From positions 12,167,532 through 12,231,531 of the forward strand of contig NC_090718.1 of the NCBI RefSeq assembly GCF_040954835.1: a stretch of DNA of 64,000 nucleotides, given 5' to 3'. Positions 36,901 through 47,900 of the stretch are shown here, piece by piece (the first letter of the stretch is position 1; each line of letters begins with the position of its first letter). The stretch comes from Lepisosteus oculatus. Taxonomy: Eukaryota > Chordata > Actinopteri > Semionotiformes > Lepisosteidae. The translations under genes and the position numbers were made by a program. Under the pieces are notes generated by a model that worked only from the letters and a program-made list of their open reading frames with translations, did not search any database and was not told the DNA's origin.

Positions 36901-39900
36901 CCCTGTCTTTGTCTTCTGTTAATCTGGAACCAAAAGTGGTCTCCATTTCACTGTTTCTCCACAATACCCCCCCAAAAAAGATCACACACAGCAGTTTTGG
37001 TGAATGGAAAAAGTAAAGTTTAACTCCACGCTGACAAGTCAGGAACTGAATTCAAACTAAAAGCGTGGACTCAGCCTCGTTCCTTTGCAGCCAACACGCT
37101 CTGGTGCGACTCCCCCACTCGAGTGTGGGCTTGAGCCGGCCAGGCTGACCCCACAGCGCTCTGTCTCCCCGCCCGTGCCTCGCAGCTGATCCTGGGCGCG
37201 CAGTGCCACGCGGTGCGAGACGCTCAGATGATGGAAAAGCAGCAGATCCTGGCCGAGCTCCAGGAGGAGGAGCGGCGCTTGGACGCCATGATGGAGGTGG
37301 ATCGGCGGCGAGCCCTGGAGGCCCAGGAGCGCATTGAGGAGCTGCGCAAACAGCAGAGGATCCAGTGAGACCTGCGCCTGCAGCCGCGCACGCACACACA
37401 TGCTCACAGTGTTTACCACGGAAGGGGCTCTGCGCCCCTGTGGCTTTCTTTGGTTCGCAAGTGCATGGTAAAACAAAGGAAACTTTCAGTTAACCTAAGC
37501 TGAAAGTTGAATTGCCTGCTGCACTCTTAAAGCAGCATTGGTAAAGGCTACTGTCACGTCTTTCTATGTACGTTTGTAAGCTTAAATTGTTCCTAAATAT
37601 TTTCTGTATTGGTTTCATAGCTGTTACTTTTGTGTTTAGGTTTCTTTTAGAATGAGGTATTTTGTCCTTTGGCGAGTCTCCTCTGACTGCTTTTTCTGTG
37701 CCACAGATTTTGTGTTTTCTGGACTATTTTTCAATTAAATCTAAGAAAGAAGCAGCACTAAGAAGTGACAGACCTGCTTGCCCTGAATTAGCTGGCCACT
37801 TGATTGATTGGTTGCATATTATAATGCATCTTATTGTAACAGTGACCTGAAACTACTGGAATTACTTTGGTAACGGAGAAACAAACAGAAAACATGGACT
37901 GGCTGCATCCCAAAGTATTGTGCATTTTGTGGAAACAAAGTTTTTTTTTCGAAGAAGGAATTGCAAAGGGCAGGGGCCGCAGTGTGTCTCAGTGTGTGTG
38001 TGTGGTCGCTCTGTAGGGGGAAGCTGCTGATCACGCAGCAGATGGAAGACCGCTCAGAGGAGCGCCTGCTGAAGCAGGAGCTCAAGGAGCAGGAAGGGCT
38101 GCAGATGCTCGAGAACTTGGAGCGGCTGCAGATGGAGGAACTGGAGGTGAGAGCCGGTCTCCAGCCACAAGCATTTACATGCTAAGAGGAAACCGCGAAG
38201 AGGACCGTTTAGGCTTTATGGTCGATCAGCAGACACTCAATAAAATAGCAGATGGTGTTTCTACTGTTCTGAACTATTTGTTGCTGTGCATGTTAGACCC
38301 TGATATGTGATGCCAGACAGTATCAATCCACAAATTCTAGCATCATTAACTTTAATGATTAACTGTAATAATTACATTAGCAACAATTGCTCATTCTCAT
38401 ACTCACTGGCTTCATCTTCTACTTTTTTTTTAGGGTCATCTTGTACTTTTTTTTTAGAGTCTGTAGATTCCTATGCAAAAGTCTGACTCTGTTTTTTTTC
38501 GACCTCAGGGAGGTTGCTGTGATCAGCAGAGATGGAAAGAAAACCTAAAAAAAAAGATACAGATGCCAGTGCAAAGCTTTGACCTCTGCCTCTGCTGGCT
38601 GGCGCTCAGTGGTTTTTTTCGGAAATGAATATGAAATGGTGTGTCTTTTTCGTTTGCCCAGGCTCTGGAGAAGAAGAAAGAGGAGCAGCGCCGCCTGCAG
38701 CTTGAAATCCTCCGGATCAACGAGGAGAGCCTGAAGGCCAGGGAGCGCAAGAAGGAGGAGGAGAGGATGGCGGACCTGCATGCCCTGGAGTACACGCGCA
38801 AGAAGATGGTGAGAGGGAGGCGGGAAAGACAAAATGATAGCACCCACTGCCTTTTCCCCTTGCCATCAGGGGTACCCTCGGAGAACTCCCAAATAAAGTC
38901 TGTGGGCTGTGATGGAAGTGCCATGCCATTAGGATTTATTAGCCATTAGGGCTGCGGGGTGCTGTTAAGACAGGACAGGATCCAGCGACACCAGGGGAGG
39001 GAATTTGGAGGCTCCTAATGCACCAGTCTGTTTTTGCCTAAGATCAAGTTTGGAGACATAAAATTAGGGTTGAGCACAGCAGATGAAAAGTACCCATTGG
39101 TCTCGCTGTGTCTTCCACTACTTAAACAAGAGCTTTCTACATGGCTTGATACTCACAAATTTTAAAAACATTTGGAAACCTGACTGCAATGAGGATCGGT
39201 TCTCATTTGTTCTGAGTGCTGTGTACACTCTGCGCCCCCCTGTGACAGGTGGTGCAGCAGCATTAAACGCCAGGCTGCAGCAGTGACGCGGACCGGGACT
39301 ATGGGATTATGGGACGATGGGCTCTGTTTTGTTTTCTTTCCAGGAGCGGGAGGCCGAGTACGAGGCCGAGCAGGAGCGATTAAAGCGAGAGAAAGAGAAG
39401 GAGGTGGCTCGTCTGCGTGCCCTGCAGGAGAGAGACAAGGACCACAAGGCAGAGCAGGTGAGCAAGGCCGATATCGTTAGTGCATTATCACCTGCATTAA
39501 AGCCAATCTGCCAGAACAGCATCCTGTCTAGAAATGCTTGTAAAGTCAAAGATATGTTTCATCACTTTATCACCAACATTTCTATGGTTATCAGTTGCCT
39601 CCCAAAACCTGTATCGAAAGGCACCGCTTTCATTTACGCCATACCAGTGAAATGGAGGAACTGGTCAAAAAGTTCAGAAGGGATCCCTTTGGTTTTGTGG
39701 TTTCATTTTCTATCTTATTTGTTTTAAATACACTTATATGATATTAAATAGCTACACAACATATAGATATGTACATACGGTATAGAAGAGTTTTGTGTTA
39801 AACTGAGGTGCACTTACAAAGTCCTAAAATGCCTTACAATGGGGTGGTGTGGTGGCTCTGTGGCTCAGGATCTGCGCCTGTGCCTGGAAGGTTGCCGGTT

Positions 39901-42900
39901 CGTATCCCGCGGCCGGCAGAGGAATCCTACTCTGATGGGCCCTTAACCCCAGCTGCTCCAGGGGCGCCCTATAAATGGCTGACCCTGCGCTCTGACCCCA
40001 AGCTTCTCTCCCTGTCTGTGTATCTCATGGAGAGCAAGCTGGGGTCTGCGAAAAGACAAATTCCTAATGCTAGAAATTGTCTGTGGCTGATAAAGTGAAC
40101 CTATCTTATCTAAAAGACGAGCGGCAATTCTTTGGAAATTTAATTCAAATGAAAATAGAAAGGCTCAGCCTCTCCTTGCTCTGTCCTCCAGGACGAGCTG
40201 CGCGCTCGCAGGAACCAGGAGGCGGCGGAGAGAGAGTGGAGGCGGAAGGAGAAGGAGCAGGCGCTGAAGCAGACCGAGGAAGAGGAGCGGCTGAAACGAG
40301 CCCGGCTGGAGCAGGTGGCGCACAAGGAGCACCTCCTGGCCATCCAGGCGGGCCGGGAGCGGGCCGAGTTCGAGCGCGTGCTGAGGTAAGGGCCCGCCGC
40401 CGCCGCCGGCTCGCCTCCGCGGTGTCTGACTCCAGCTATCAGTACAGCATCAGGCTCTGATGCCGAAAACTGAAAACCCAGGGGAAGATCTCTGAAGATG
40501 GTTATCTGACTTAAAAAAAAGAAAATCTGTGGTGATTCACGTTGCTCATTGTGCACGGATTAATTTTGAAAGTCACAGAAGATTTTTTGTAGGTTTCCCG
40601 GTGAACCTCTTTTCAGATCAAAGGGAAGCTGCAGTGCCAGTTTTCTATTTCAGGGTTAGAAAGAACTGGCATTGATGAGTGAATTTCAAACCCCAGTGAA
40701 AGTAAAATGTACACAGCAACTTGTAGGAGCTTCACTTTCCATAGCAAAATAGACACAATTTCCAGGTATGTGCAGCGCCACGTTCTGTGATTCATAACAA
40801 GGCAACAAAACTTTCCGTGATGTAAAGCGTCCCTATGACATTGTAAACAAGCAGACTTGTGAATTAATCTCTTGTAATCCAATAGAAATATTGCTCTCGA
40901 CTTCAGGACGGTTTTGCTGACAAATACTACTTGTTGCCTGCAGATCGCATTGGAACATTTCTGGGGTGAAATGTCTATTGCACATCAGAAAACCATTTAT
41001 TTTCATTTATTTCTGCGTTGAAATGTCTATTGCACACCTGTATTTATTCACTCCTACATCACATTATACGAGAGGGAGTGTCTTCATTATCCCCGGGGAG
41101 CAAGTTGTTTTACAGCAGCAGTGTTGGTGTACAGACGGACAGAAGAAAAAAAAACGAGAGGAACAACAATACACATGCATAGAAGGTCAAGTGTTAAGTA
41201 ACGATATGGCTACAGGTATGAATGAGAAGTTGAATCGGTTGGTTTTGGAGTTGGGGAGTCAGTATCTGCGTTCTGATGGGAGTAACTCGAAGTTATTGAA
41301 CAAGGGGTGTGAAGGATCATCGCAGATGGATTATGCTTTACGCAAAACACATGATAGATGGAGGAGAGGGCTGAAAGATCAGGGCCAATGACATGTTTTC
41401 ACATATTTCTCGCATATTTTTCATGAGTCATTACAGTGACTAGTGAGCAGGAAGGGCCGCCTCATGTCGAAATTTGTGCGAACTCTCGCTCTCAGCCGTG
41501 GTGAGACCAGGGGTTTGCGACAACATGGCGACTTAAAGTACTTTCACAAAATTAATGATTTTGTGCTCAATTTGAAATTTGTACATGTTTTCTGTACCTC
41601 CAATGAAGTTGTTTTGTCACTGAGATTTAATAACCAGTCCGAGAACTTGGGACTGCAGTAAAGTCGAGATTAGAACAGAAGAATTTGAGAGCAGTGAGAG
41701 GAGGCTGTTAGTCACGTCGTGTTCATCTGTTTGCTCACGGCTTGTTGATTCAAGGATCTTGTGCAGGTATTTCTTGTAGGATCCCTCATGTAAAACATCG
41801 GGGCCCGCGTTGCTCTGTGTCACGAAAGCGTTCTTTCCTGACCCTAGGCAGATGACACAATCCGGGGTAGAGTGAGGAAAACACGGGGAAAAAGGCATGC
41901 AGGGATCAGGAAAGAAAACAAGGGGCGTGTCCATAGTGCGCTGGTGTTCGGGGAAGGTGTGGCTGAGGCAAACTCTCCAAAATGGGGAATCCGAGAGAAG
42001 GCAAAATCCAGAACCGGGCGGTCCTTCCAAGACAAACAGAATTAAAACTGGAACCGGGTCAGAACCGGCAGGAACAGGAACTTTAAAACCTTGATGTTAC
42101 CAGGCGCTTCCAGGTCCTGGACTCTCCTGGTACGGGAACCAATGCAGAGCCCGGAACAGAGTGAGCGCCCGGCTTTTATAGGACGGGGGAGCAGGAACCA
42201 GACGCAGGTGCAGGGAATGAGCACTGAACAAGGAAGGGCTGGAGCGTCCTCAAGAGGAGGGGTTTACGATCGTGACACCCCGACCGCGAGGCCTCAGAAC
42301 TCTCTCACGCCCTCCCCCCCCCGGCTCTGTCCGCAGGGTGCAGCAGGAGGCCATCGCGCGCGAGAAGGGGCATGAGGAGAAGCGCCGGCTGCAGCTGCAG
42401 CGCCACGCGGAGGGGGTGCGGCAGCAGGTGCGGGAGAGGGAGGCCCGCGGCCTGGAGGTGCGCCGGGAGGTGTTCCGCGAGGGCGAGCGGCTGGGCGAGG
42501 AGGCCCGCAGCCGGCGGGCGCGGCTCGACGAGATCAAGGAGAAGAAACTGAGGGAGCTGAGGTGAGGCCCAAAAACAATGAACTGAAACTCTCCTCATAC
42601 TTCAAACCAGTGCTGTTTTTCAAATTCCACATACCAGGTGCCAAAGCCTATCCTGGCAAGGCATGATGCACCCTGGATGGGATGCCAGTCCATTACCAAA
42701 CACAGGCACACACGTCACGGCTACTTTTCACAGAAGGCAATTAACCTACCAGTATTCCACATATCAGTGATATTTTAAAATGCCATCTAGGTTTTTAATT
42801 CAGAAAAAAACAAATCCAAGATCTTTCTTATTGCAGACTCAGAAATCAGTTTTCTTTTCTAATGCATTGCTGTTCTTGGCATTGGGATTGAGCAGAAATG

Positions 42901-43051
42901 TAGAGAATTTTAAGAAATGATAAACGTGTATCGATACAGTTAAAACTGTGTGCCTTTCTGTTGTCTTCTGTGCAGAGCGGCTGGACTCCCAGAGAAATAC
43001 TGCATCGAAGTTGAGAGAAAAGCCCACACATTGCCAACTGTTGCTCACTGA
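33992..43051 (+). CDS. cfap45: Cilia- and flagella-associated protein 45
   Basis: Twelve coding exons join in phase to 1638 nt (545 aa; I recall human as 551): 33992-33994, 34560-34673, 34978-35117, 35340-35484, 36003-36173, 37186-37364, 38017-38146, 38662-38808, 39344-39457, 40192-40385, 42337-42561 and 42976-43051. CFAP45 is a coiled-coil protein inside axonemal doublet microtubules. The first coding exon is only ATG before gtaagt; splicing to 34560 gives MPMSVVSSSV, matching the human MPLS start. RRYRTRAHTSQVDETLF, KPDTIRIITKDLIRDL and LSPDEFHRI precede a long Glu/Arg-rich helix with SDLEAEAKERAQYLLERANA, REAEYEAEQERLKREKEKEV and EWRRKEKE. It ends GLPEKYCIEVERKAH. The intron after 35117 has a GC donor. 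Starting at ATG 34563 is a possible but less likely alternative. Confidence 0.96.
36331..36420. repeat. Nested inverted repeats
   Basis: TTTTCAGTAAAACACT occurs at 36331-36346 and 36405-36420, and its reverse complement at 36356-36371, with further partial copies between, so the strand can form several alternative hairpins. It is in a cfap45 intron. Confidence 0.85.
36495..36700 (+). repeat. (TAA)n-family repeat, internally deleted
   Basis: A TAA/TTA-rich head at about 36463-36520 is joined to 'ggcagccatagtgtgccagt', then 'aggaggtctcccatccaggt' and a 3' part not present in the other copies. The middle of the element is missing. Confidence 0.7.
39838..40117 (+). mobile_element. tRNA-derived SINE, family A
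   Basis: The head has an A box in 'tggctctgtggctcaggatc' and a B box in 'ggttgccggttcgtatcccg'. The body includes 'ctgaccctgcgctctgaccc' and 'aagcttctctccctgtctgt', and the tail 'gataaagtgaacctatctta'. It lies in the cfap45 intron before the exon at 40192. Confidence 0.88.
40600..41470 (-). mobile_element. THAP-like DNA-transposon fragment (copy 2)
   Basis: This is the inverted relative of 1400-1900, with about 300 bp more in its middle (roughly 41060-41400). Read on the minus strand near 40930-40975 it has C-x2-HFTPEMFQ and DLQA, in the same frame as copy 1, followed by an open stretch ending near 40820. The extra middle segment is not recognised; it holds a plus-strand open frame of 141 codons with no family resemblance I can name. 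Confidence 0.45.
41790..42290. repeat. Possible decayed interspersed repeat
   Basis: This GC-richer intronic block has recurring gaaccgg-type units (about 42010-42200) and ends with 'ggggtttacgatcgtgacac'. It differs in composition from the surrounding cfap45 intron. The family is not recognised. Confidence 0.3.
42630..42760 (-). mobile_element. SINE family B fragment
   Basis: 'gccaaagcctatcctggcaa' and 'ccctggatgggatgccagtc' mark the 3' part of family B in minus orientation, between the last two cfap45 exons. Confidence 0.7.
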
Positions 43052-43689
43052 GATTTAGGCTGCCGAATACAGAAAGACGGATTCCTGAATTGTTCTCATG
43101 TACTGATCGAGCTCCTAAAAGTAGAAAACTCTGTTTTCATATACAACACTGTGGACCCTTCATTGAACTAAGAGACAAATGGATATCCACACAAAATATT
43201 GATTTAGTCTCTCTAGAACTACTGTAAAATTAGACATTGTTATTAATGTTTCACGCAACACTTTAATTAAAAGCCATTGTTCACTCTGTTTGTGCTCTGT
43301 GTAAATCTGAAGCAACCTAGCATCAATTACCAAAATTGCGTGGTATGATTGAATTAGCTTGTGGTTCAATATAAAGGTTTGAATATATCTGTTGTAATAA
43401 AGAGAAATCATTCTTTATCAGCTACAGTACTTCAGATTCAAAGATTTTCTTAACACTCGGCTTTGTTTGAATTACAGCTGTTTGAATTACATTGCTATGT
43501 GTGCCAGACTATGAGATCTGCATTCTTCAGCAGTACGTTTAGCGTCAAAGAAAACTATTATTCTCAGATCAATAAGTTACTAGCAATCAAATAATGGGTC
43601 AGATGGTCTCCTCCCATTTATAATCTTTAGCATGTTCTTGTGACAGAAAGTTAAGTCTGACTATATTAAATGTTGTATTTATTGCTTTA

Positions 43690-43940
43690 GACTCTATGGA
43701 GTTTGCATAGTGTCCCCATGGATTGTGTGCAAATACTCCAGTGTCCTTTTAGCCCCACAAAACTTGGCTGGTTAATTGCTTTTTGAAAATGTCCCTATGC
43801 ATGCATGTGAATTCCCTGTGACGCACTCATATCTTTCAAACCATAACATCCTCATTTATTATTGCCCTTATTTGTGCCCTGTGCTTCTGGGATGGACTCT
43901 AGGGTGCCATGATGCTGAAATAAATGGCTTTCTGATGGCG
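43690..43940 (+). mobile_element. Decayed SINE, family B
   Basis: 'tatggagtttgcatagtgtc', 'gctggttaattgc' and 'cttctgggatggactctagg' follow the family-B order in plus orientation with many changes. Confidence 0.5.
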
Positions 43941-43988
43941 AAAGGTCTGAAAGAAGTATAATGCTGCACAGAATAATGATAGAAAGGA

Positions 43989-44131
43989 ACAAGTAATAGA
44001 TTTATTCCATGCTGAAAAAAGAAGAAAGAAAACAATGTTTCGGCCACTGAGCCTTCTTTGGGTGTGAACAACACCCAAAACGTTGTGTTTTCTTTCTTCT
44101 TTTCAGCATGGAATAAACCTAGTACTTGTTC
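43989..44131. mobile_element. Foldback (MITE-like) element
   Basis: The left arm, gaacaagtaatagatttatt then ccatgctgaaaa, pairs with the right arm, ttttcagcatggaataaacc then tagtacttgttc. The arms continue inward through purine/pyrimidine-rich A/G and T/C tracts around a loop of about 35 bp. The pattern suggests a hairpin transposon remnant or a palindromic join of two copies of a dispersed repeat. Confidence 0.7.
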
Positions 44132-44527
44132 ATTTGCAGCCTACGCATGCTGACGCAGCTATAGTAGCAGCACCTGAGCTACTATAATGATAGAAATACC
44201 AGTACTGTCCACAGACTAGATATCACACCAGTACCCCTGCGCAGTAGCAAGAATTTTCCCCCCAAATCTGCTTTGATTCTGTTTGTGGGTCTCCTTTTTG
44301 TCCCTTTGTCATGTATTCACCACCTCATTTGTGTGGGGTTCTTCAAAGTGAGAGCTTGGAGGATGTTTTAAGATGGGGTTTAGAATAGCACCAGGAAAGG
44401 TCATCATAGAAAGGTCTTGTTCATCCAATCATCGATTTAGGGCAGTCACATGGACTGGACTGGAGGATGGGTTAGTATATGTATGTAAAAGTAATACTTT
44501 TACATACATATAAGGGTTGTATGTTGA

Positions 44528-44675
44528 TAGTATGTTGTTTTTAGAACATTCTAAAGATGGAAAATTCTTACACGATATTGTCAACATATATATTTTTGAA
44601 TTAGTATGTTGTTTTTAGAACGTTCTAAAGATGGAAAATTCTTACACGATATTGTCAACATATATATTTTTGAAT
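44528..44675 (+). repeat. 74-bp tandem duplication (two copies)
   Basis: Units 44528-44601 and 44602-44675 are near-identical; the one difference I see is acatt versus acgtt. The near identity points to a recent event. Confidence 0.9.
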
Positions 44676-44990
44676 TTATGCAACACCAGTTTTTTTTAAT
44701 TCCTTGGTCATCACTCTTTACAGACATCGGTTAGAAAATTAATACAAGAGAAAATGAGAAATGCGTGTACGTTCTAACCTGTGGTCAAGGAGACAGTTAA
44801 TGCGCACAGACAAAGTCATGTCACAGCTCTTAAAAAAATAAATGAAGTAAAGCCCGGTAGCATCATACTAACTTCCTGGAAGAGACTTATCTTTTTAAGA
44901 GAAGTTCTCTTGCAGGATAAAAGCTCAGAGTTCAGTGCCTATCTCGCTTCCTGTAAGCATCAAGCCAGATACATCGAGACAGGTGAAGAA

Positions 44991-47900
44991 ATGTCCAGCA
45001 AAACCTCTCTTTTTCTTTGGATTTTTATGATCTCCTGCCACCCTCACCCGTGCACAGAAGGTACGTAACAAGTGGATTTGAACGGCTCTTTGTGCTGTTT
45101 TGATCACACAATAGTAAAGATCTTTAGAGTACACACACAGAGCTGGTACTCATCATAAACATTTAAAAGCAAATTATATTAGTTTTGGTAACATTACCGT
45201 AAATGAACAAACCATTCAGGTGTTTTTTCTCATTTTCGGTGGTTCCTGAACTGCCTTTTAAAAAATATTTACAGTATATATGGAGATTAGTGTCACATGT
45301 GAACGAACACTAAGCCAAACACTGCTAAAAGAGGACTTAAAAGTACTCTACTAATAGGATAATATTTTAGTATACTGTAGTAATTCAGACAAAATGTTTT
45401 TCTTTAGTTTTTTTCTTGAATCCTAAATGTAATGCCAAGAATACTTTGTAATTGATATTGAGGAAAAAGCTAAATAAATATTTCCTGAAAATACATACAG
45501 TAAGTGACCAAAGGGGCAAGACTTTTAACAGGCTATTCATTCTGTTCCATTTAATTTAAGGTTTAAAAGGATATATTAGATATATATAATATTCTTCCTT
45601 CATTTTGCTAGCAATTTTAAAATGTATATCTTCACTTAAAGGATACTTTGTGCATTTTTTCTCTTTTAACTATATGTAGTTTGTATTTGTACTTCAACTT
45701 TCCTGTCAACTTGCCAGTCTTTATTGTGTCACACCTGAATTTGTTCATGGTGGATTTTCATCTGAAACTTGTGCTTTGAGTATGAAACTCATTAATATAG
45801 TCCCTTATAAAAGTATTCACCCCCCTTTCAATAACACCTCATCTTGTAGAAATGACAAATTGTGTATACACATTTTTGTGAAGCGGCTATTTTAAATAAA
45901 AATGTTCAAACTTTATGGATGAAGCAAAACTGCAAAGAAAAATTAAATTAAAATATGATGATTGCATAGTCATCCCCTTGCGTGCAAGCATTGTTAACAG
46001 CAGGGACAACTGCAAGTCTTTTTTTTTTTGTGCTCTTCTGTTATGAGAACTGTACCGCAAGCAGTCACAGTATGGGAAGTATGCTTTGCTCTATCTGATT
46101 TTCTGAAAGTAGGCAGAGTGAGAACATGGACCATGAAATTTATTATATGTATGATATGTATGATATTATATAGCTTATGAAATTATGATGATATTGCCAA
46201 AGCATCACAAAACATAGAATATGCTGAGTTTTTGGTTCAGTCAGACCCTATTTTCACTTATGTATTTTTCATGTCTGTCCTGTTTAAGTATTAGTAGTGT
46301 CCAGTTACTGTTTATGAACACGTATAATGATCTGCAAATCCAAATCCGGAGCCTGACGACGGAGCCTGAACCTCAGCAGAAATATAGTCTGTGTATTAGA
46401 TTTTAGTGTTGCTATTAAATTTCACCGACTTTGTGGGGAAAAAAATATATTTTAAAAAAATAAACCAGGAGTGAAACCCAAGGTTTCATATGAATGTTAT
46501 TTTTCTAGCGTAGAATTAAATATTTGGAAGAAGTACAAATTCTCTCAAGAATAAATGGAATAATCCACTGTCTGTATGTGTGATATAATGTGGGTAAGGT
46601 CTATGTTTTATCAACTCCAAACTTCGACTTTTTTCTCTTCATTTTTAGGTACCCCAGTCTCTACTTTATGATTAACCTGTGCTTTATTTACTCCCAACAT
46701 TTTAGTTTAATTGTTTTTATGTATTCAAATAAATTATATTATCTAATGTGACATTCCTTTTTGTAGGAACCCCAAGGTCTGTATTAACAGCCTACCAGCC
46801 TGCTCACATCAGTGTTCCAGTTGGAAGTCCGGTCACTCTACACTGCAGCTTCAACTACACAGGGGACCATAAAAAGCTTGGAAAATTTTTCACTCTGGAA
46901 GCAGATGAGAGGAAATACATTAAGGAGAAGAACCAGAGTGTAGATTGCAGTTCAGATGTCCCACATGCAGACCGTTATGTGTGTAAATTCTCCATCACCA
47001 CCGAAAACATCAGGCCTGAGAATGAGACTGTTTACTACTGTGAAGTGAAGATACCGCAGTCTAACACAGATGTGAAGGGCTCTGGAACAAGGGTTTCAGT
47101 TTATGGTGAGGGAGAATTTTCTTTTTTTATCATGCTGGTCGTGCTCTGCTCACGTAGCTAGTGTTGGAGCAGAGCTCTTTGTTCTTTAATGCATTAGAAC
47201 TTTAAAGGTATTGAATTACACCAATCTTTACATTCCAGATTAGATTTTTTCACAGAAAAAACTGAAATGTGACTAAAATGGTCTTTATTTTAAACTTAAT
47301 TATTACTATAGAGCTTGAGAACCCAAGTCTGTGACCTTTAGCCCAGTTTTAACGAGCCAGAATATAGGTTAATTGAATTGATTTCATAATTTAGTTCAAA
47401 ACATTGGGCTCTTGGAATCAAAACATTCAATTTTTGCATGTGTACTTTTAGCGGTGTGTTTGTTGTGTGAATGCAGGGTCTCTGACACCTCTGCTGTGTT
47501 CCAGCTGAGCCCTCCACCACAGCAGTCCAGGTGTCCTCGCTCCTGGTGGCCGGTGAAGAAAACTCCCTGAGTTGCTCGATCACAGGCTTCTACCCTGAGA
47601 GCATCTCTGTCCTCTGGTTCCGGGGAGATGCCCCAGCGCCTCTCAGCAGCACCAGCCCTGTCCTCACCAGTCACAGCAATGGCACCTTCTCTGTGCTCAG
47701 CTCTGTGAGCTTCACCCCCACAGCCGCAGACCATGGGGCTGAGTACAGCTGTTAGGCCTCTCACCCGGCCTGGAGACACAGCGTGAGGGCGAGCACTACC
47801 CTGGACGTCAAGTGTGAGTTCAAAGACCTAGGAAGGTTGTGAATATTGTTGATAATTAGTTGGACATCAGGCATCATTGTACAGTACCTGCAATGACCTT

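Larger units (their letters stand above)
43052..44990. other. cfap45 3' UTR and flank up to Ig receptor A
   Basis: AATAAA at 43396-43401 is the likely cfap45 poly(A) signal (3' UTR about 370 bp). Beyond it lie a decayed SINE, a foldback element and a 74-bp tandem duplication, listed separately. No further coding exon was recognised. Confidence 0.5.

Noticed and set aside
40077-40460. Plus-strand Arg/Gly-rich frame
   Set aside because: Shadow of the cfap45 exon 40192-40385 in the wrong frame.
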